Notes: generated by a model from the sequence alone, not told the origin. Positions 34,568-43,941 are shown, counted from the stretch's first letter. The stretch is 64,000 nt of DNA from Brachyspira hampsonii (GCF_002214805.1 NZ_CP019914.1:1364001-1428000), one strand, 5' to 3'. A program made the numbers and translations.

Positions 34568-35395
34568 ATGGGCTATAAAATAGTTGCTAGAGAACAATGG
34601 TCAGAAAAAGTTTTTATGATGAAAGTAGTAGCCCCAGATATAGCTAAACATCGTAAAGCCGGTAATTTTATAATATTCAGGCTAGATGAAAAAGGTGAAA
34701 GAGTACCGCTAACTATAGCTGATGCTGATGCAGAAGCTGGTACTATCACTATAGTTACTCAAAGTATAGGATATTCAACTACTAAACTTATGGGACTTAA
34801 AGTTGGTGATGAAATAATGGATATCATAGGACCATTGGGACAGCCTACTCATATAGAAAAAAAAGACGGAATAGTTTTAGGTGTAGGAGGCGGCGTAGGT
34901 ATTGCTCCTTTACATCCTATAGTAGAAGCTCATCATAAAGCCGGAAATAAAGTTATTTCTATATTAGGTGCAAGAGATAAATCGCTTATCATTATGGAAG
35001 ATATGATGAAAAAAATATCTGATGAAGTTCTTATCTGTACTGATAATGGAAGTTACGGAGAAAAAGGTCTTGTAACTGATATGATTACTAGAATATATGA
35101 AAGAGGTGAAAAAATTTCTGAAGTTATAGCTATAGGTCCTGCTATTATGATGAAATTTGTTGCCTTGCTTACAAAAAAATATAATCTTCCTACAGTTGTC
35201 AGCTTGAACCCTATTATGATTGATGGTACAGGAATGTGCGGATGCTGCAGAGTAAAAGTAGGAGATCAAACTAAATTTGCATGTGTTGAAGGTCCTGAAT
35301 TTGACGGACATTTAATTGATTTCGATCTTCTTATGAAAAGACAGGCTATGTACAAAAAAGAAGAACATGAATGTAATTTAAAATTAGCCAATTAA
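34568..35395 (+). CDS. ferredoxin-NADP reductase-like FAD/2Fe-2S subunit (NfnA type)
   Basis: A 275-residue protein of the sulfide dehydrogenase/NfnA/PyrK-like family. The FAD domain runs to about 95 (RKAGNFIIFRLDEKGERVPLTIADAD). The NAD(P) domain contains GVGGGVGIAPLHPIVEAHHKAG. The C-terminal cysteines, DGTGMCGCCRVKVGDQTKFACVEGPEFDGHLID, bind a 2Fe-2S cluster. In most genomes the next gene is the large glutamate-synthase-like subunit (NfnB); here it is absent, so the partner must be elsewhere. It probably shuttles electrons between ferredoxin and NADPH. The gap from rplS is 36 bases, with AAGGAG upstream. Confidence 0.88.
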   Translation: MGYKIVAREQWSEKVFMMKVVAPDIAKHRKAGNFIIFRLDEKGERVPLTIADADAEAGTITIVTQSIGYSTTKLMGLKVGDEIMDIIGPLGQPTHIEKKDGIVLGVGGGVGIAPLHPIVEAHHKAGNKVISILGARDKSLIIMEDMMKKISDEVLICTDNGSYGEKGLVTDMITRIYERGEKISEVIAIGPAIMMKFVALLTKKYNLPTVVSLNPIMIDGTGMCGCCRVKVGDQTKFACVEGPEFDGHLIDFDLLMKRQAMYKKEEHECNLKLAN

Positions 35396-35406
35396 TATTT
35401 AATTAT

Positions 35407-35442
35407 AAAAAGTTACAGTCTAATACAGATTGTAGCTTTTTT
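35407..35442 (+). terminator. terminator after the NfnA-like gene
   Basis: AAAAGTTACAGTCT pairs with AGATTGTAGCTTTTT with G-T pairs, a stem of about 13 bases. It ends in a T-run and starts 12 bases after the stop. Confidence 0.8.
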
Positions 35443-35464
35443 ATAATATTATCTATTTATAACA

Positions 35465-35878
35465 ATGAAGCTGCATATTGATGTTAATATCAAAAATATT
35501 ATTTTGCAAAAATTTGAATGGGATAGTACATACTTCCAAATAACATTAAATATAAAAAACAATTATACTATAAAAATAAAATTGGAAAATTTAAAGTTTA
35601 ATCTTATTAATTGTCTAAATGAAAAATTTGCTTATATAGAATGTGATAATATATCAATAAAATCAAAAGAAGCTAAAGAAATTACATTTGATATAGTCCT
35701 ATACAATAAAGAATTTTCAAATCTAATAAATAACTTTTTTAATTTTAAAAAATCAATATTTAAAGTTCATATAATAACTGGTACATTAAATATGTTTTCT
35801 ATAATACCAATAAATTTGAAAAATTATGAGCATAATATTGATATACTTAATATTATAAAACATTTATATAATTCATAA
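35465..35878 (+). CDS. LEA14-like domain protein, no signal peptide
   Basis: A 137-residue all-beta protein. The pattern IDVNIKNIILQKFEWDSTYFQITLNIKNNYTIKIKLENLKFNLIN, followed by a late SIKSKEAKEITFDIVLYN, is the LEA14/WHy topology also visible in the next two genes. Unlike them it has no signal peptide or lipobox, so it seems cytoplasmic. No ribosome site precedes the ATG. Role unknown; homologues are linked to desiccation or stress in other organisms. Confidence 0.5.
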   Translation: MKLHIDVNIKNIILQKFEWDSTYFQITLNIKNNYTIKIKLENLKFNLINCLNEKFAYIECDNISIKSKEAKEITFDIVLYNKEFSNLINNFFNFKKSIFKVHIITGTLNMFSIIPINLKNYEHNIDILNIIKHLYNS

Positions 35879-36004
35879 AATTTTATTATTTTTTATATAA
35901 AAAATAGAAACTTTATTTACAATATTCAATAATAAATTATTATATATTACTATTTTTAGTTATATTTGTTATATAAATATGTATTAAATAAAAAGGTATG
36001 ATTT

Positions 36005-36496
36005 ATGATTAAGAAAATAACTGTTATAATCTCAATATTATCAATGCTATTTGTATTATACTCATGTGAAACATTAAAATCATCAGCAAGAGAAATTACA
36101 AGAAGCTATATAGAAGAACATAAACCTGATATAAAAGCAAAGAATGCTAAAATATCCAACATAACATTACAGGATATCACTTTAACTACTCTTTTTGAAA
36201 TAAAGAATAATTTAGACTTTGAAATTCCTATAGATAAAATTAAAATAGATCTTGTTAATACTTCAGGAAAAACTTTTGCAACAGCTACTTCTGTAGAAAC
36301 ATTAAAAATACCTGCAAATCAGGCAAGAGATATTAATTTGGATTTTAAAGCAAAATATTTAGATGTATTTACAACAGCTTTTGATGCTATAAAATCAAAA
36401 TCTTTTAAATGCAATGCTAATATAACTTTAACATTCACAGTATACGGAATGAAATTTGATTTCCCTTATACTAAAGAATTAACATTCAAAGAATAA
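36005..36496 (+). CDS. LEA14-like lipoprotein (1)
   Basis: A 163-residue lipoprotein with lipobox VLYSC (C21). The mature part has the LEA-type-2 layout: ISNITLQDITLTTLFEIKNNLDFEIPIDKIKIDLVN, then SVETLKIPANQARDINLDFKAKYLDV and TLTFTVYGMKFDFPYTKEL. AAAAGG sits ahead of the ATG. Its stop and the next start overlap as TAATG, so the two paralogues are coupled. It is probably anchored in a membrane facing the periplasm; function unknown. Confidence 0.7.
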   Translation: MIKKITVIISILSMLFVLYSCETLKSSAREITRSYIEEHKPDIKAKNAKISNITLQDITLTTLFEIKNNLDFEIPIDKIKIDLVNTSGKTFATATSVETLKIPANQARDINLDFKAKYLDVFTTAFDAIKSKSFKCNANITLTFTVYGMKFDFPYTKELTFKE

Positions 36497-36987
36497 TGAA
36501 ATTAATTAAAATATTAATTTTTTTGTTAATTATTACAGTTGTATCATGCTCTAAGGTAAAGTCAGAGGCTGATAAAATTACAAGGGAATATATAGAAAAA
36601 TATAAACCTGATATAACTATAAAATCTGCCTCTATATATAATATTACTTTATCAGATATTACATTAAATACATTGCTTGAAATAAAAAATAATTTACCGT
36701 TTGAGCTTCCAATAGAAAAACTAGAAATAAATCTTATTAATTCTTCAGGTGATATATTTGCAAATTCAAAATCATCTGAAGAATCAAATATTATAAAAAT
36801 TCCTGCAAATGATTCCAGAGAAATAAATATGAAATCTAAAGCAAAATATATAGATTTATTTCAAACCGCCCTTGATGCTATAAGGGCAGAAAGTTTGAAA
36901 TGCAATGCTGATATAATTATAACTTTTAATGTTTACGGTATGAATTTTCAATTTAAATACAATGTAGAAATAAATTTTATAAAATAG
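36496..36987 (+). CDS. LEA14-like lipoprotein (2)
   Basis: A 163-residue paralogue of the preceding gene, with lipobox TVVSC (C18). It has the same strand order (IYNITLSDITLNTLLEIKNNLPFELPIEKLEINLIN, IPANDSREINMKSKAKYIDLF, IITFNVYGMNFQFKYNVEI). The EYIEKYKPDI block just after the lipobox is shared with copy 1 (SYIEEHKPDI). It overlaps the upstream gene by one base and ends three bases from the convergent mcsB gene. Confidence 0.7.
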   Translation: MKLIKILIFLLIITVVSCSKVKSEADKITREYIEKYKPDITIKSASIYNITLSDITLNTLLEIKNNLPFELPIEKLEINLINSSGDIFANSKSSEESNIIKIPANDSREINMKSKAKYIDLFQTALDAIRAESLKCNADIIITFNVYGMNFQFKYNVEINFIK

Positions 36988-36990
36988 CAT

Positions 36991-37998
36991 CTACTGTTTT
37001 AATATATCTCTTATAACATTAGCCCTTATTTCATCAACATTTCTATAATAGCTGCTTTTTTCATATAAATGCTTTAAATGGGCATTCTTCCCAACAAATA
37101 TCATATAATATATAGTATCCAAACTTATATCATCAATAATATCATAATAAATCCCCAATCTAAGCCATAAACTGTAATTAATAAGCTCTCTATATTTTAA
37201 ACTTCTTGCTGATAATAATATAGCATTGCTTCTGTATATTCTATCTTCAGCCTTTACCCTATCGAGTTTTTTTATTCTATTTCTTATTTTCTTTTCTTTC
37301 TCAGAAATCTCTTTAACCTTTTCTATAATAGTGTCAAGTATAAATTTCTCAGTAACTCCTATCATAATATTATTGCTTATACTTAGCAAGCCATTTTTTA
37401 CATTGACTTCTAATCCCTTTTTATTGCACTCACTGATTATATAATCTATATTATCCGGAGTTTTCCAAGTAAGACATGGAACAGCAATACAAACCTCAGC
37501 CCTCATTGCCGTACCTATTATATTCGGAGAGCTTGTAAGAAATCCGAATTTCTTATCATAAGCAAAATCTACTTTCTGATCTAATGCAGTTTCTATTTCA
37601 TAAGCCTTATTAAAGCAATTCTCTAATTCTAAACCTCTTGATATAACTTGAATTTCTAAATGATCATTAGAATTTATTAATAAAGATATATCCTCATCTT
37701 CATCTGTAAATAATGAGGCATGAATTATATTCTTATTGCTTGGTATAGTAAGATTTTCTATAAGCATTCTAATATTAATAGAAGGAAGTTCAATAAGTTT
37801 CTTATATAAAAAATCAGGATTTAATTCTTCTATATTGGATTTTAAAATATTTTCTGTATTTTTGAAATCTTCTTTATCCATATTGTGAAAGAATCTAATA
37901 CCATCTAAATTTCTATAAATGGAAATTTTAGAATATAACACTATATTATCATCTTCGCCTTTTTTGTATATCCAATTTGCTGTATTATTAACGGACAT
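36991..37998 (-). CDS. mcsB: McsB-like protein, probably catalytically dead arginine kinase
   Basis: A 335-residue ATP:guanido phosphotransferase-fold protein next to mcsA, so the McsB assignment is firm. The conserved C-terminal part (EDRIYRSNAILLSARSLKYRE) is present. However, the family marks for catalysis are altered. The nucleotide-binding SSRIRLARN reads YSKISIYRN (22-30). NEEDHxRIQ reads NSNDHLEIQ. The LTxCPTNxGTG block reads LTSSPNIIGTA, losing the cysteine. The segment that normally holds R-G-x-Y-G-E-G is shortened to VKNGLLSISN. It may act as a structural partner or adaptor with McsA rather than as a protein-arginine kinase (inference). It overlaps mcsA by 11 bases. Confidence 0.8.
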   Translation of the reverse strand: MSVNNTANWIYKKGEDDNIVLYSKISIYRNLDGIRFFHNMDKEDFKNTENILKSNIEELNPDFLYKKLIELPSINIRMLIENLTIPSNKNIIHASLFTDEDEDISLLINSNDHLEIQVISRGLELENCFNKAYEIETALDQKVDFAYDKKFGFLTSSPNIIGTAMRAEVCIAVPCLTWKTPDNIDYIISECNKKGLEVNVKNGLLSISNNIMIGVTEKFILDTIIEKVKEISEKEKKIRNRIKKLDRVKAEDRIYRSNAILLSARSLKYRELINYSLWLRLGIYYDIIDDISLDTIYYMIFVGKNAHLKHLYEKSSYYRNVDEIRANVIRDILKQ

Positions 37999-38536
37999 CT
38001 TTTTTTTCGCTCTTAGTTTTTTTAGATATTAAATCTTTTTTCAAATGTTCCAATTTATCTCTTATCAATGCAGCTTCTTCATATTTTTCTATTTTTATAA
38101 GAAGTTCTATTTCTTCTCTGTATTTATTAATTTTGGCTTCTACATCTTTATTGCTTAAATTTCTGCTGGATATTTTTCCTATATGCTTATTTTCTCTATG
38201 TATTTTTTTAATATGCTTACTAAGTTCTGATTTGAAATATTCATAGCATTTAGGACAGGATACTATGCCTGTTTTTAGAAAATCATCTAAAGAATATCCG
38301 CAAACTTTGCATATTTTACTAGTACTAGGAGTTTTTTTCTTTTTCTTTTTTGAAGGCAATGATTTATAATTTGGAAATATAGTATCAATATTATTAAATT
38401 CCAATTCTAAACATTTTTCTATAATATTGCCGTTTATTTCACATTCTTTGCATATATGAATTTGTCTTCTTTCATTGCCTATTATTTCCTGAATATATAA
38501 TACAGCTTTTTCTTTACCACATATATTGCACTTCAA
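37988..38536 (-). CDS. mcsA: McsA zinc-binding activator of the McsB/ClpC system
   Basis: A 182-residue protein. Four Cys pairs form two zinc knuckles: CNIC and CKEC near the start, then CKVC and CPKC around residues 76-97. A UVR motif is at the C-terminus (INKYREEIELLIKIEKYEEAALIRDKLEHLKKDL). This is the standard McsA layout. A Lys-rich linker (SKKKKKKT) separates the knuckles. It partners the McsB-like protein encoded by the overlapping next gene. ctsR and clpC, usual operon members in Firmicutes, are absent here. Confidence 0.9.
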   Translation of the reverse strand: MKCNICGKEKAVLYIQEIIGNERRQIHICKECEINGNIIEKCLELEFNNIDTIFPNYKSLPSKKKKKKTPSTSKICKVCGYSLDDFLKTGIVSCPKCYEYFKSELSKHIKKIHRENKHIGKISSRNLSNKDVEAKINKYREEIELLIKIEKYEEAALIRDKLEHLKKDLISKKTKSEKKDVR

Positions 38537-38611
38537 AATACATCGCCCCTAATAACTTATTAATAAAATTTTATCATTGAATAAAAAAAAAAGCAAATAA
38601 TTAATATAATT

Positions 38612-39322
38612 TTATCTTAGTTTTATAAAAATATCTAAATCTTCTCTATTGGTTATCTTTATATTATCAGAAGAACATTCAGATATTTTTACCTCTCCGA
38701 AATACTTACTATATATTTCAGCATCATCTGTAACTAAATCAGCATTTTTATCATTGATATATTTTTCAATAGCATACATATAATTATCAAATTTAAATCC
38801 CTGAGGAGTGGCAGCCCTATAAAGATAAGTTCTGTCAATAGTATCTGTAATAGTTTTATCTTCATTCACTTTTTTTATTGTATCTACAACCTTAGAGGCC
38901 AATATAGCAGCATCATATTTTAAAACATCTTCATATAACTGCATAATTTCTTTTTTCTTCACTAAAGGTCTTACCCCATCATGAATAAATACATAATCTG
39001 TTTGAATATCTTCTCTATGTTCATTTAGAAAACTCATAGCATTATATACAGAATATACCCTCTCACTTCCGCCTTTTATATAATGAATGTTTTTCTTTAT
39101 CTTTTCTTTTATGAGAGATTCTTTTTCAATATATTTTTTTATATTCTTTATCTCTTCTTCAGCACTTACTAAAACAATATTATTAAAATGAAACTTAAGC
39201 ATATTTATAAGAGTATGAATAAATATAGGCTTATTATCAACTTTGATAAATTGTTTTTTTACTTTACCTGCAAATCTTTTAGAACTTCCCGCTATTAATA
39301 TTACTAAAGTTGTATTATTCAT
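38612..39322 (-). CDS. ispD: 2-C-methyl-D-erythritol 4-phosphate cytidylyltransferase
   Basis: A 236-residue IspD of the MEP isoprenoid pathway, making CDP-methylerythritol from CTP. It starts LVILIAGSSKRFAGKVKKQFIKVDNKPIFIHTL, in which the usual GxGxR loop is reduced to AGSSKRF. It has VFIHDGVRPLVKKKEI, VDTIKKV and the C-terminal AATPQGFKFD, VTDDAEIY and ITNREDLDI motifs, all typical. It ends with FIKLR. It is read just before the MATE gene on the same strand. IspF is not adjacent. Confidence 0.92.
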   Translation of the reverse strand: MNNTTLVILIAGSSKRFAGKVKKQFIKVDNKPIFIHTLINMLKFHFNNIVLVSAEEEIKNIKKYIEKESLIKEKIKKNIHYIKGGSERVYSVYNAMSFLNEHREDIQTDYVFIHDGVRPLVKKKEIMQLYEDVLKYDAAILASKVVDTIKKVNEDKTITDTIDRTYLYRAATPQGFKFDNYMYAIEKYINDKNADLVTDDAEIYSKYFGEVKISECSSDNIKITNREDLDIFIKLR

Positions 39323-39328
39323 AAATAT

Positions 39329-41182
39329 TTATTCTCTCGGCTGATTATTTTGTGTATTTTTATTTCTTAAATTCATTCTCTCTTCTTTTCGTTTTTCACT
39401 TTCTAATTTTTTCTCTTCTCTTAATTTATATCTAGCTTCTCTTCTAGCCTGAACTTCTTGCTTCATTTGTAATTTCTTAGCCTCTTTTTCTTTTTTCCTA
39501 TTTTCATTATATTCTCTACGCTCTTGATTTCTTTTCTCTCTTAATTCCTTCATCTCTTCAAGCTGCATTCTCCACTCTGCCCTTTCTAATTTTCTCTTTT
39601 CTTCTTTTTTTCTTTCTATTTCTTCTTTTTGCTGCATTTTCTCTATTTTTTCAATTTCCTTCTCTCTAAAAAGAACAAGTTTTACAGGGTCTTTTATTTT
39701 ACTTAATTTATCTCTCATCTTCTGAACATAATCTTTTCGTTTTCCTATATTTTTAGGAAACAATTTAGCCCCCAAAGAATCTATAAATAATCTTGTCCTT
39801 AAAACAAGACTGTTCTGTGTTTTCAAATTAATAACAGAAACCCAAGGTACTCTAGATATGATGATAAGTGCTATCACTCCGGACATAGTATTAGAAAATA
39901 AATTACCCCAAAATACAGACCAATAAGACAAATACTTAGTAGTTAAAATAATAAATACAAATCTTAAAAACCATATCCTTAATATACTTATTATGAGCGG
40001 AACCCTAGTACGCCCAAGCCCTATTAATGCCCCTTGAACTACCATAGTTATTCCAAATCCCAAAACCCCCAATGCAAATATAGGTAATGCACCATTAGCA
40101 ACATATAAATCTTCTGCTTCTCTTGTAAAAAGTCTAGTCATATAAGGAGTAAGAGGTATAACAATAGCTATAAGAACAATAGCGGTAATAGCACTCAATA
40201 ACATACCTGTATAACAAGATTTTTTAGCCTTATCTGCATATTTAGCCCCTATATTCATACTAACCATAGTAGTAACTGCTGACCCAAATGCAGCAGGCAA
40301 ATTGAAACATACTGCTGTAATATTATTTGCTATTCCCTGACCATTTAATACTGTAGCACCATATTTTTCAACTTCGCTATTGATAAGAAAGAATCCTAAA
40401 TTACTTAAAAATGTTGTAAGCATTGAAGGAATACCTATTATCATAAGCTCTTTTAAAATACTAAAATCAAATTTGAATTCTTTTAATGATAATTTATCAT
40501 CGCTATTTTTAATAAATAAATCATAATACATCCAAATTGTAACAATGGCATAAGTAGAAAATGAAGCTAATACACTGCCTACTATTTTCAAATGCATGAA
40601 ATATACATATATAAAATTAAATAATATTTTTAGAACTAGTAATATCACACTTCTTATAAAAGTGGCTTCAGGCTTACCATTAGCATTTTTTATACCATTA
40701 TATAAAGCTGCCAAAAATGTCATAGGCATAACAAAACTATATAATGATAAATACTGATATACATTTTCTTTAATGCCCGGCTGTAAATTCATAGAAACTA
40801 ATATGCTTACAATGTAAAGCGTAGGTCCCATAGCAATACCAAATAAAACACCTGTAACTACTATCTGTGTAGATATTTTTTTGGCACTCTTAAAATCTCC
40901 AAGTCCGTTATACTGTCCAACTATTGCCATAGCAGCAACACCTAAGCCCTGAGATAATGCTGTCATCATATTAACTATAGGTTCTGCAAAATTAACACTG
41001 CTTGCTATAATAGTACCTGTAACATTATTGAGAAAAAGACCGTCCATTAAAGGAATCATTGACTGAACTAAACTCATCATTAATGTTGGGATAGATAACA
41101 TTATCAATGTATTTGTAATAGAGCCATGAAGTATTAAATCTCTTCTTGCTTCTGTAGACTGACTTTTGAAAAAACTAATCAT
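39329..41182 (-). CDS. MATE-family transporter with long charged C-terminal extension
   Basis: A 617-residue protein. Residues about 1-455 form a MATE (MatE x2) exporter with twelve membrane segments, including LMMSLVQSMIPLMDGLFLNN, ALSQGLGVAAMAIVGQYNG and GQGIANNITAVCFNLPAAFGSAVTTMVSMNIGA. Residues about 470-617 are an unusual tail, almost entirely Lys/Glu/Arg with long coiled-coil runs (IEKIEKMQQKEEIERKKEEKRKLERAEW and similar) and an Asn/Gln end. Typical MATE proteins are about 450 residues. The tail may dock with a cytoplasmic partner or RNA (inference). It exports drugs or metabolites by cation antiport. Confidence 0.9.
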   Translation of the reverse strand: MISFFKSQSTEARRDLILHGSITNTLIMLSIPTLMMSLVQSMIPLMDGLFLNNVTGTIIASSVNFAEPIVNMMTALSQGLGVAAMAIVGQYNGLGDFKSAKKISTQIVVTGVLFGIAMGPTLYIVSILVSMNLQPGIKENVYQYLSLYSFVMPMTFLAALYNGIKNANGKPEATFIRSVILLVLKILFNFIYVYFMHLKIVGSVLASFSTYAIVTIWMYYDLFIKNSDDKLSLKEFKFDFSILKELMIIGIPSMLTTFLSNLGFFLINSEVEKYGATVLNGQGIANNITAVCFNLPAAFGSAVTTMVSMNIGAKYADKAKKSCYTGMLLSAITAIVLIAIVIPLTPYMTRLFTREAEDLYVANGALPIFALGVLGFGITMVVQGALIGLGRTRVPLIISILRIWFLRFVFIILTTKYLSYWSVFWGNLFSNTMSGVIALIIISRVPWVSVINLKTQNSLVLRTRLFIDSLGAKLFPKNIGKRKDYVQKMRDKLSKIKDPVKLVLFREKEIEKIEKMQQKEEIERKKEEKRKLERAEWRMQLEEMKELREKRNQERREYNENRKKEKEAKKLQMKQEVQARREARYKLREEKKLESEKRKEERMNLRNKNTQNNQPRE

Positions 41183-41536
41183 ACTTATCCTTTAAAATTT
41201 ATCGTATAAACAATATAACCGATTATTATATATTTTATATTAAAAAAAAATTTTTTTGCATAAATAAAATGAAAAAATTATTTATTTGTAATCCTAATAC
41301 AAATAAATATATCAATAATAGTAAATTTTTTAAATATATTTTTTTAATTTTATTTAATTTAATTATGCAGTAATTTTATAGTCTTGGTTTTAGTAAAAAT
41401 AAAATATCAGCTTATATACAAATTAAAGTTTCATTAAAAATAAATACACTATATTATATAATTTATATGGTATTAATGGATGTAAATATTATAAAGATAT
41501 TCAGTTATAATTAATAAAATTTATAATAAAAATAAT

Positions 41537-41561
41537 AAGGGAGCTTATAAAAAACTCCCTT
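41537..41561 (-). terminator. terminator between the MATE and PBP1A genes
   Basis: AAGGGAG (41537-41543) and CTCCCTT (41555-41561) form a seven-base stem. The minus-strand side runs into TTATTATTTT and the plus side into TTTTTT, so it can work in both directions. It is eight bases from the PBP1A stop. The rest of 41183-41536 is AT-rich, with no gene or repeat I can identify. Confidence 0.75.
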
Positions 41562-41568
41562 TTTTATT

Positions 41569-43941
41569 TCAACTTCTTATATTTCCTAAACTAGGATCTT
41601 CTATATTATCTTCTGGAAGCAAGTATATATTATTATTTTGATTGTTATTTTGAGTATTATTATTTTGATTACTATCATAGCTATTAGTATTTTCATCTAA
41701 AGGCGTATAATAGAAATCTCCCTCATCATCTATCATAGTATCATTGGTATCCTCATTTCTAACTGTACCTGTTCTAAGATGATCTATAGGACATTGAGTA
41801 GACAAATCAACATTTCCGCCTACCGTAAGAGGTGCAACATTTACGCAGGTATGATTTCTAGGAAGCCCTGAATCCTGACAAATTTCTACTACTAATACAT
41901 CATTAGGTATAGGCCAATTAAATTCTCTTTTAGATTGAGGAGTAATAGAATTAAGATATTGAAAAGTTGCTAAAGCAGTAGTGGCCCCTCCTGTTACATT
42001 ATTTGGAAGCAGATCATTTCTGTCGCTTCCTATCCAAGTAATTGTAACTATCTCATCATTATATGCGGCAAACCAATTATCACGGTGTTCGCTTGTTGTT
42101 CCTGTTTTGGCGGAATATGAAGGATATTTAAAGCCGTAAGTATTAGCACTTCTATATGCTGTTCCTCCTGGTGCTATAACTTTCTGTAAAGTAGTATTTA
42201 AAAAATAATAAGATGACGGTGAAGTTGCACTTATTTTATGAGGCGTTCTATCGACTAAAGCTGTAACACTAAGTTCATTACCGTCTATATCAATTATTTT
42301 ATCCACAATATAAGGCTTATATTTAATACCTCCATTAGCCAATGCACTATAAGCAGAAGCTAAATCAAGAGGACTCATTTCCATAGTTCCCAAACCTATA
42401 GACAAAGCATTAGGTATATAAGCATTCTCTCCGAAAAATTCTCTTGAATGCTCTATGAAATAAGAAAGCCCTATATCATTTAATAATTTAACCGCTATTG
42501 TATTAATTGATTTTGATAAAGCTGTTTCTAAAGTCATTTCACCTCTATACCTTCTGTCAAAGTTTCTAGGTGAGTATGCAGGCTTTCCTGTACCCTGAGG
42601 ATAGCTGTAATTGGTATCAAGCATAGTAGAAAAAGGCTGTGCCCCGCCCTCAAATGCATATAAATATATAAAAGGTTTTATTACACTGCCTATTTGTCTT
42701 TTTGCCTGTACTGCTCTGTTAAACTGATTTTGCAATGTGTATCCGTCTCCACCTATCATAACAAGTATTCCGCCTGTTTTAGGGTCTATTGATACCATCG
42801 CTCCCTGATAGCTTCTATTTGATGAACTAGTCTGTAAATTTCTAATATTTTCTTTCATTACAGAATCGGCAACTCTGTAATATCTTTCATTTACTGTTGT
42901 GTATATTTTAAGACCGGATAATGCAAGCTCATCTTTATTAAAATAATTCAATAATTCCTGCCTTACATATTCATTGACATAAGGAGTTCTATTTACTGTC
43001 ATCTTCCATTGGGCACCTTTAACCTGCTTGTTTATATTAGTATATTCTTTATCAAATAAAGCAAGTTCAGATTCCATAGTCTGTTTATCTATAATGTTAT
43101 TTTTTACAAGTCTTGATAATATCTGCTCTACTTTTTTCCTGCTGTTATCTGGATTATTTACTATAGAATAGTATGTGGGATTAGGAAGCATACCAACTAA
43201 TATAGCGTATTCTAATAATCGGCATTGTCTTAGAGGTTTATTAAAATAATGATTGGCTGCTGCTTCAAATCCGTAGTTCCCATCGCCTAGATAAACAGTA
43301 TTAAAATACATAGCTAAAATTTCTTTCTTAGTATATTTCTGTTCTATCTCTCTTGCAGCGAACATTTCAAAAAGCTTTCTTTCTATAGTTCTTTCACTTT
43401 TAGTAAATAATAGCTTGGCTAGCTGCTGAGTAAGTGTAGAACCGCCGCCTACTATTTTTCTTGTTAAAATAGTTTGTATACCTAAATAGGCTGTTCTGAA
43501 ATAGTTAATACCTTTATGGGAGTAGAATTTCTGATCTTCCATTAAAAGCAATGTCTGTTCCAAAAGAGGATTAATATCATCTACATTAACAACTTCATAA
43601 GCAGGAGGCATATATTCACCTATCAATATATTATTTCTATCATATATTTTTGTAGGAGGAGAATCTCCGAAAGGATTTAAAGGATTAAAATATCTTATCC
43701 TTTTTTCATTACCTCTTATAACTATTATATCATAGTATTCTTCAAGCATAGCCATACTTTGATCTCTTCTGGCTACCCAATCTTTATATACGCCGCCGAC
43801 AAAGTATATCCCTACTATACCCACCGCAACAAAGACAAATAAACATATAATAAAAATAGTTAGTATAAATTTCTTTAATTTAGATTTCTTCTTTTTTTTA
43901 ATGTTGTTATTATTATTTTCTTGTTTTTTTTTCTTAAACAT
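41569..43941 (-). CDS. class A penicillin-binding protein (PBP1A type)
   Basis: A 790-residue bifunctional peptidoglycan synthase. The N-terminus is Lys/Asn-rich, followed by a membrane anchor at about 25-50. The GT51 transglycosylase domain has EDQKFYSHKGIN and GGGSTLTQQLAKLLFT. The transpeptidase domain has SxxK as GSVIK, SxN as SKSIN and KTG as SAKTGTTSEHRDNWFAAY. The last 60 residues are Asn-rich and repetitive (NNNTQNNNQNNN). It polymerises and crosslinks the sacculus. It is single-gene, with its own promoter at 43978. Confidence 0.94.
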   Translation of the reverse strand: MFKKKKQENNNNNIKKKKKSKLKKFILTIFIICLFVFVAVGIVGIYFVGGVYKDWVARRDQSMAMLEEYYDIIVIRGNEKRIRYFNPLNPFGDSPPTKIYDRNNILIGEYMPPAYEVVNVDDINPLLEQTLLLMEDQKFYSHKGINYFRTAYLGIQTILTRKIVGGGSTLTQQLAKLLFTKSERTIERKLFEMFAAREIEQKYTKKEILAMYFNTVYLGDGNYGFEAAANHYFNKPLRQCRLLEYAILVGMLPNPTYYSIVNNPDNSRKKVEQILSRLVKNNIIDKQTMESELALFDKEYTNINKQVKGAQWKMTVNRTPYVNEYVRQELLNYFNKDELALSGLKIYTTVNERYYRVADSVMKENIRNLQTSSSNRSYQGAMVSIDPKTGGILVMIGGDGYTLQNQFNRAVQAKRQIGSVIKPFIYLYAFEGGAQPFSTMLDTNYSYPQGTGKPAYSPRNFDRRYRGEMTLETALSKSINTIAVKLLNDIGLSYFIEHSREFFGENAYIPNALSIGLGTMEMSPLDLASAYSALANGGIKYKPYIVDKIIDIDGNELSVTALVDRTPHKISATSPSSYYFLNTTLQKVIAPGGTAYRSANTYGFKYPSYSAKTGTTSEHRDNWFAAYNDEIVTITWIGSDRNDLLPNNVTGGATTALATFQYLNSITPQSKREFNWPIPNDVLVVEICQDSGLPRNHTCVNVAPLTVGGNVDLSTQCPIDHLRTGTVRNEDTNDTMIDDEGDFYYTPLDENTNSYDSNQNNNTQNNNQNNNIYLLPEDNIEDPSLGNIRS

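Noticed and set aside
34964-35311. Antisense frame of about 115 residues within the NfnA-like gene
   Set aside because: His/Phe/Ser-rich shadow of the flavoprotein gene; no ribosome site.
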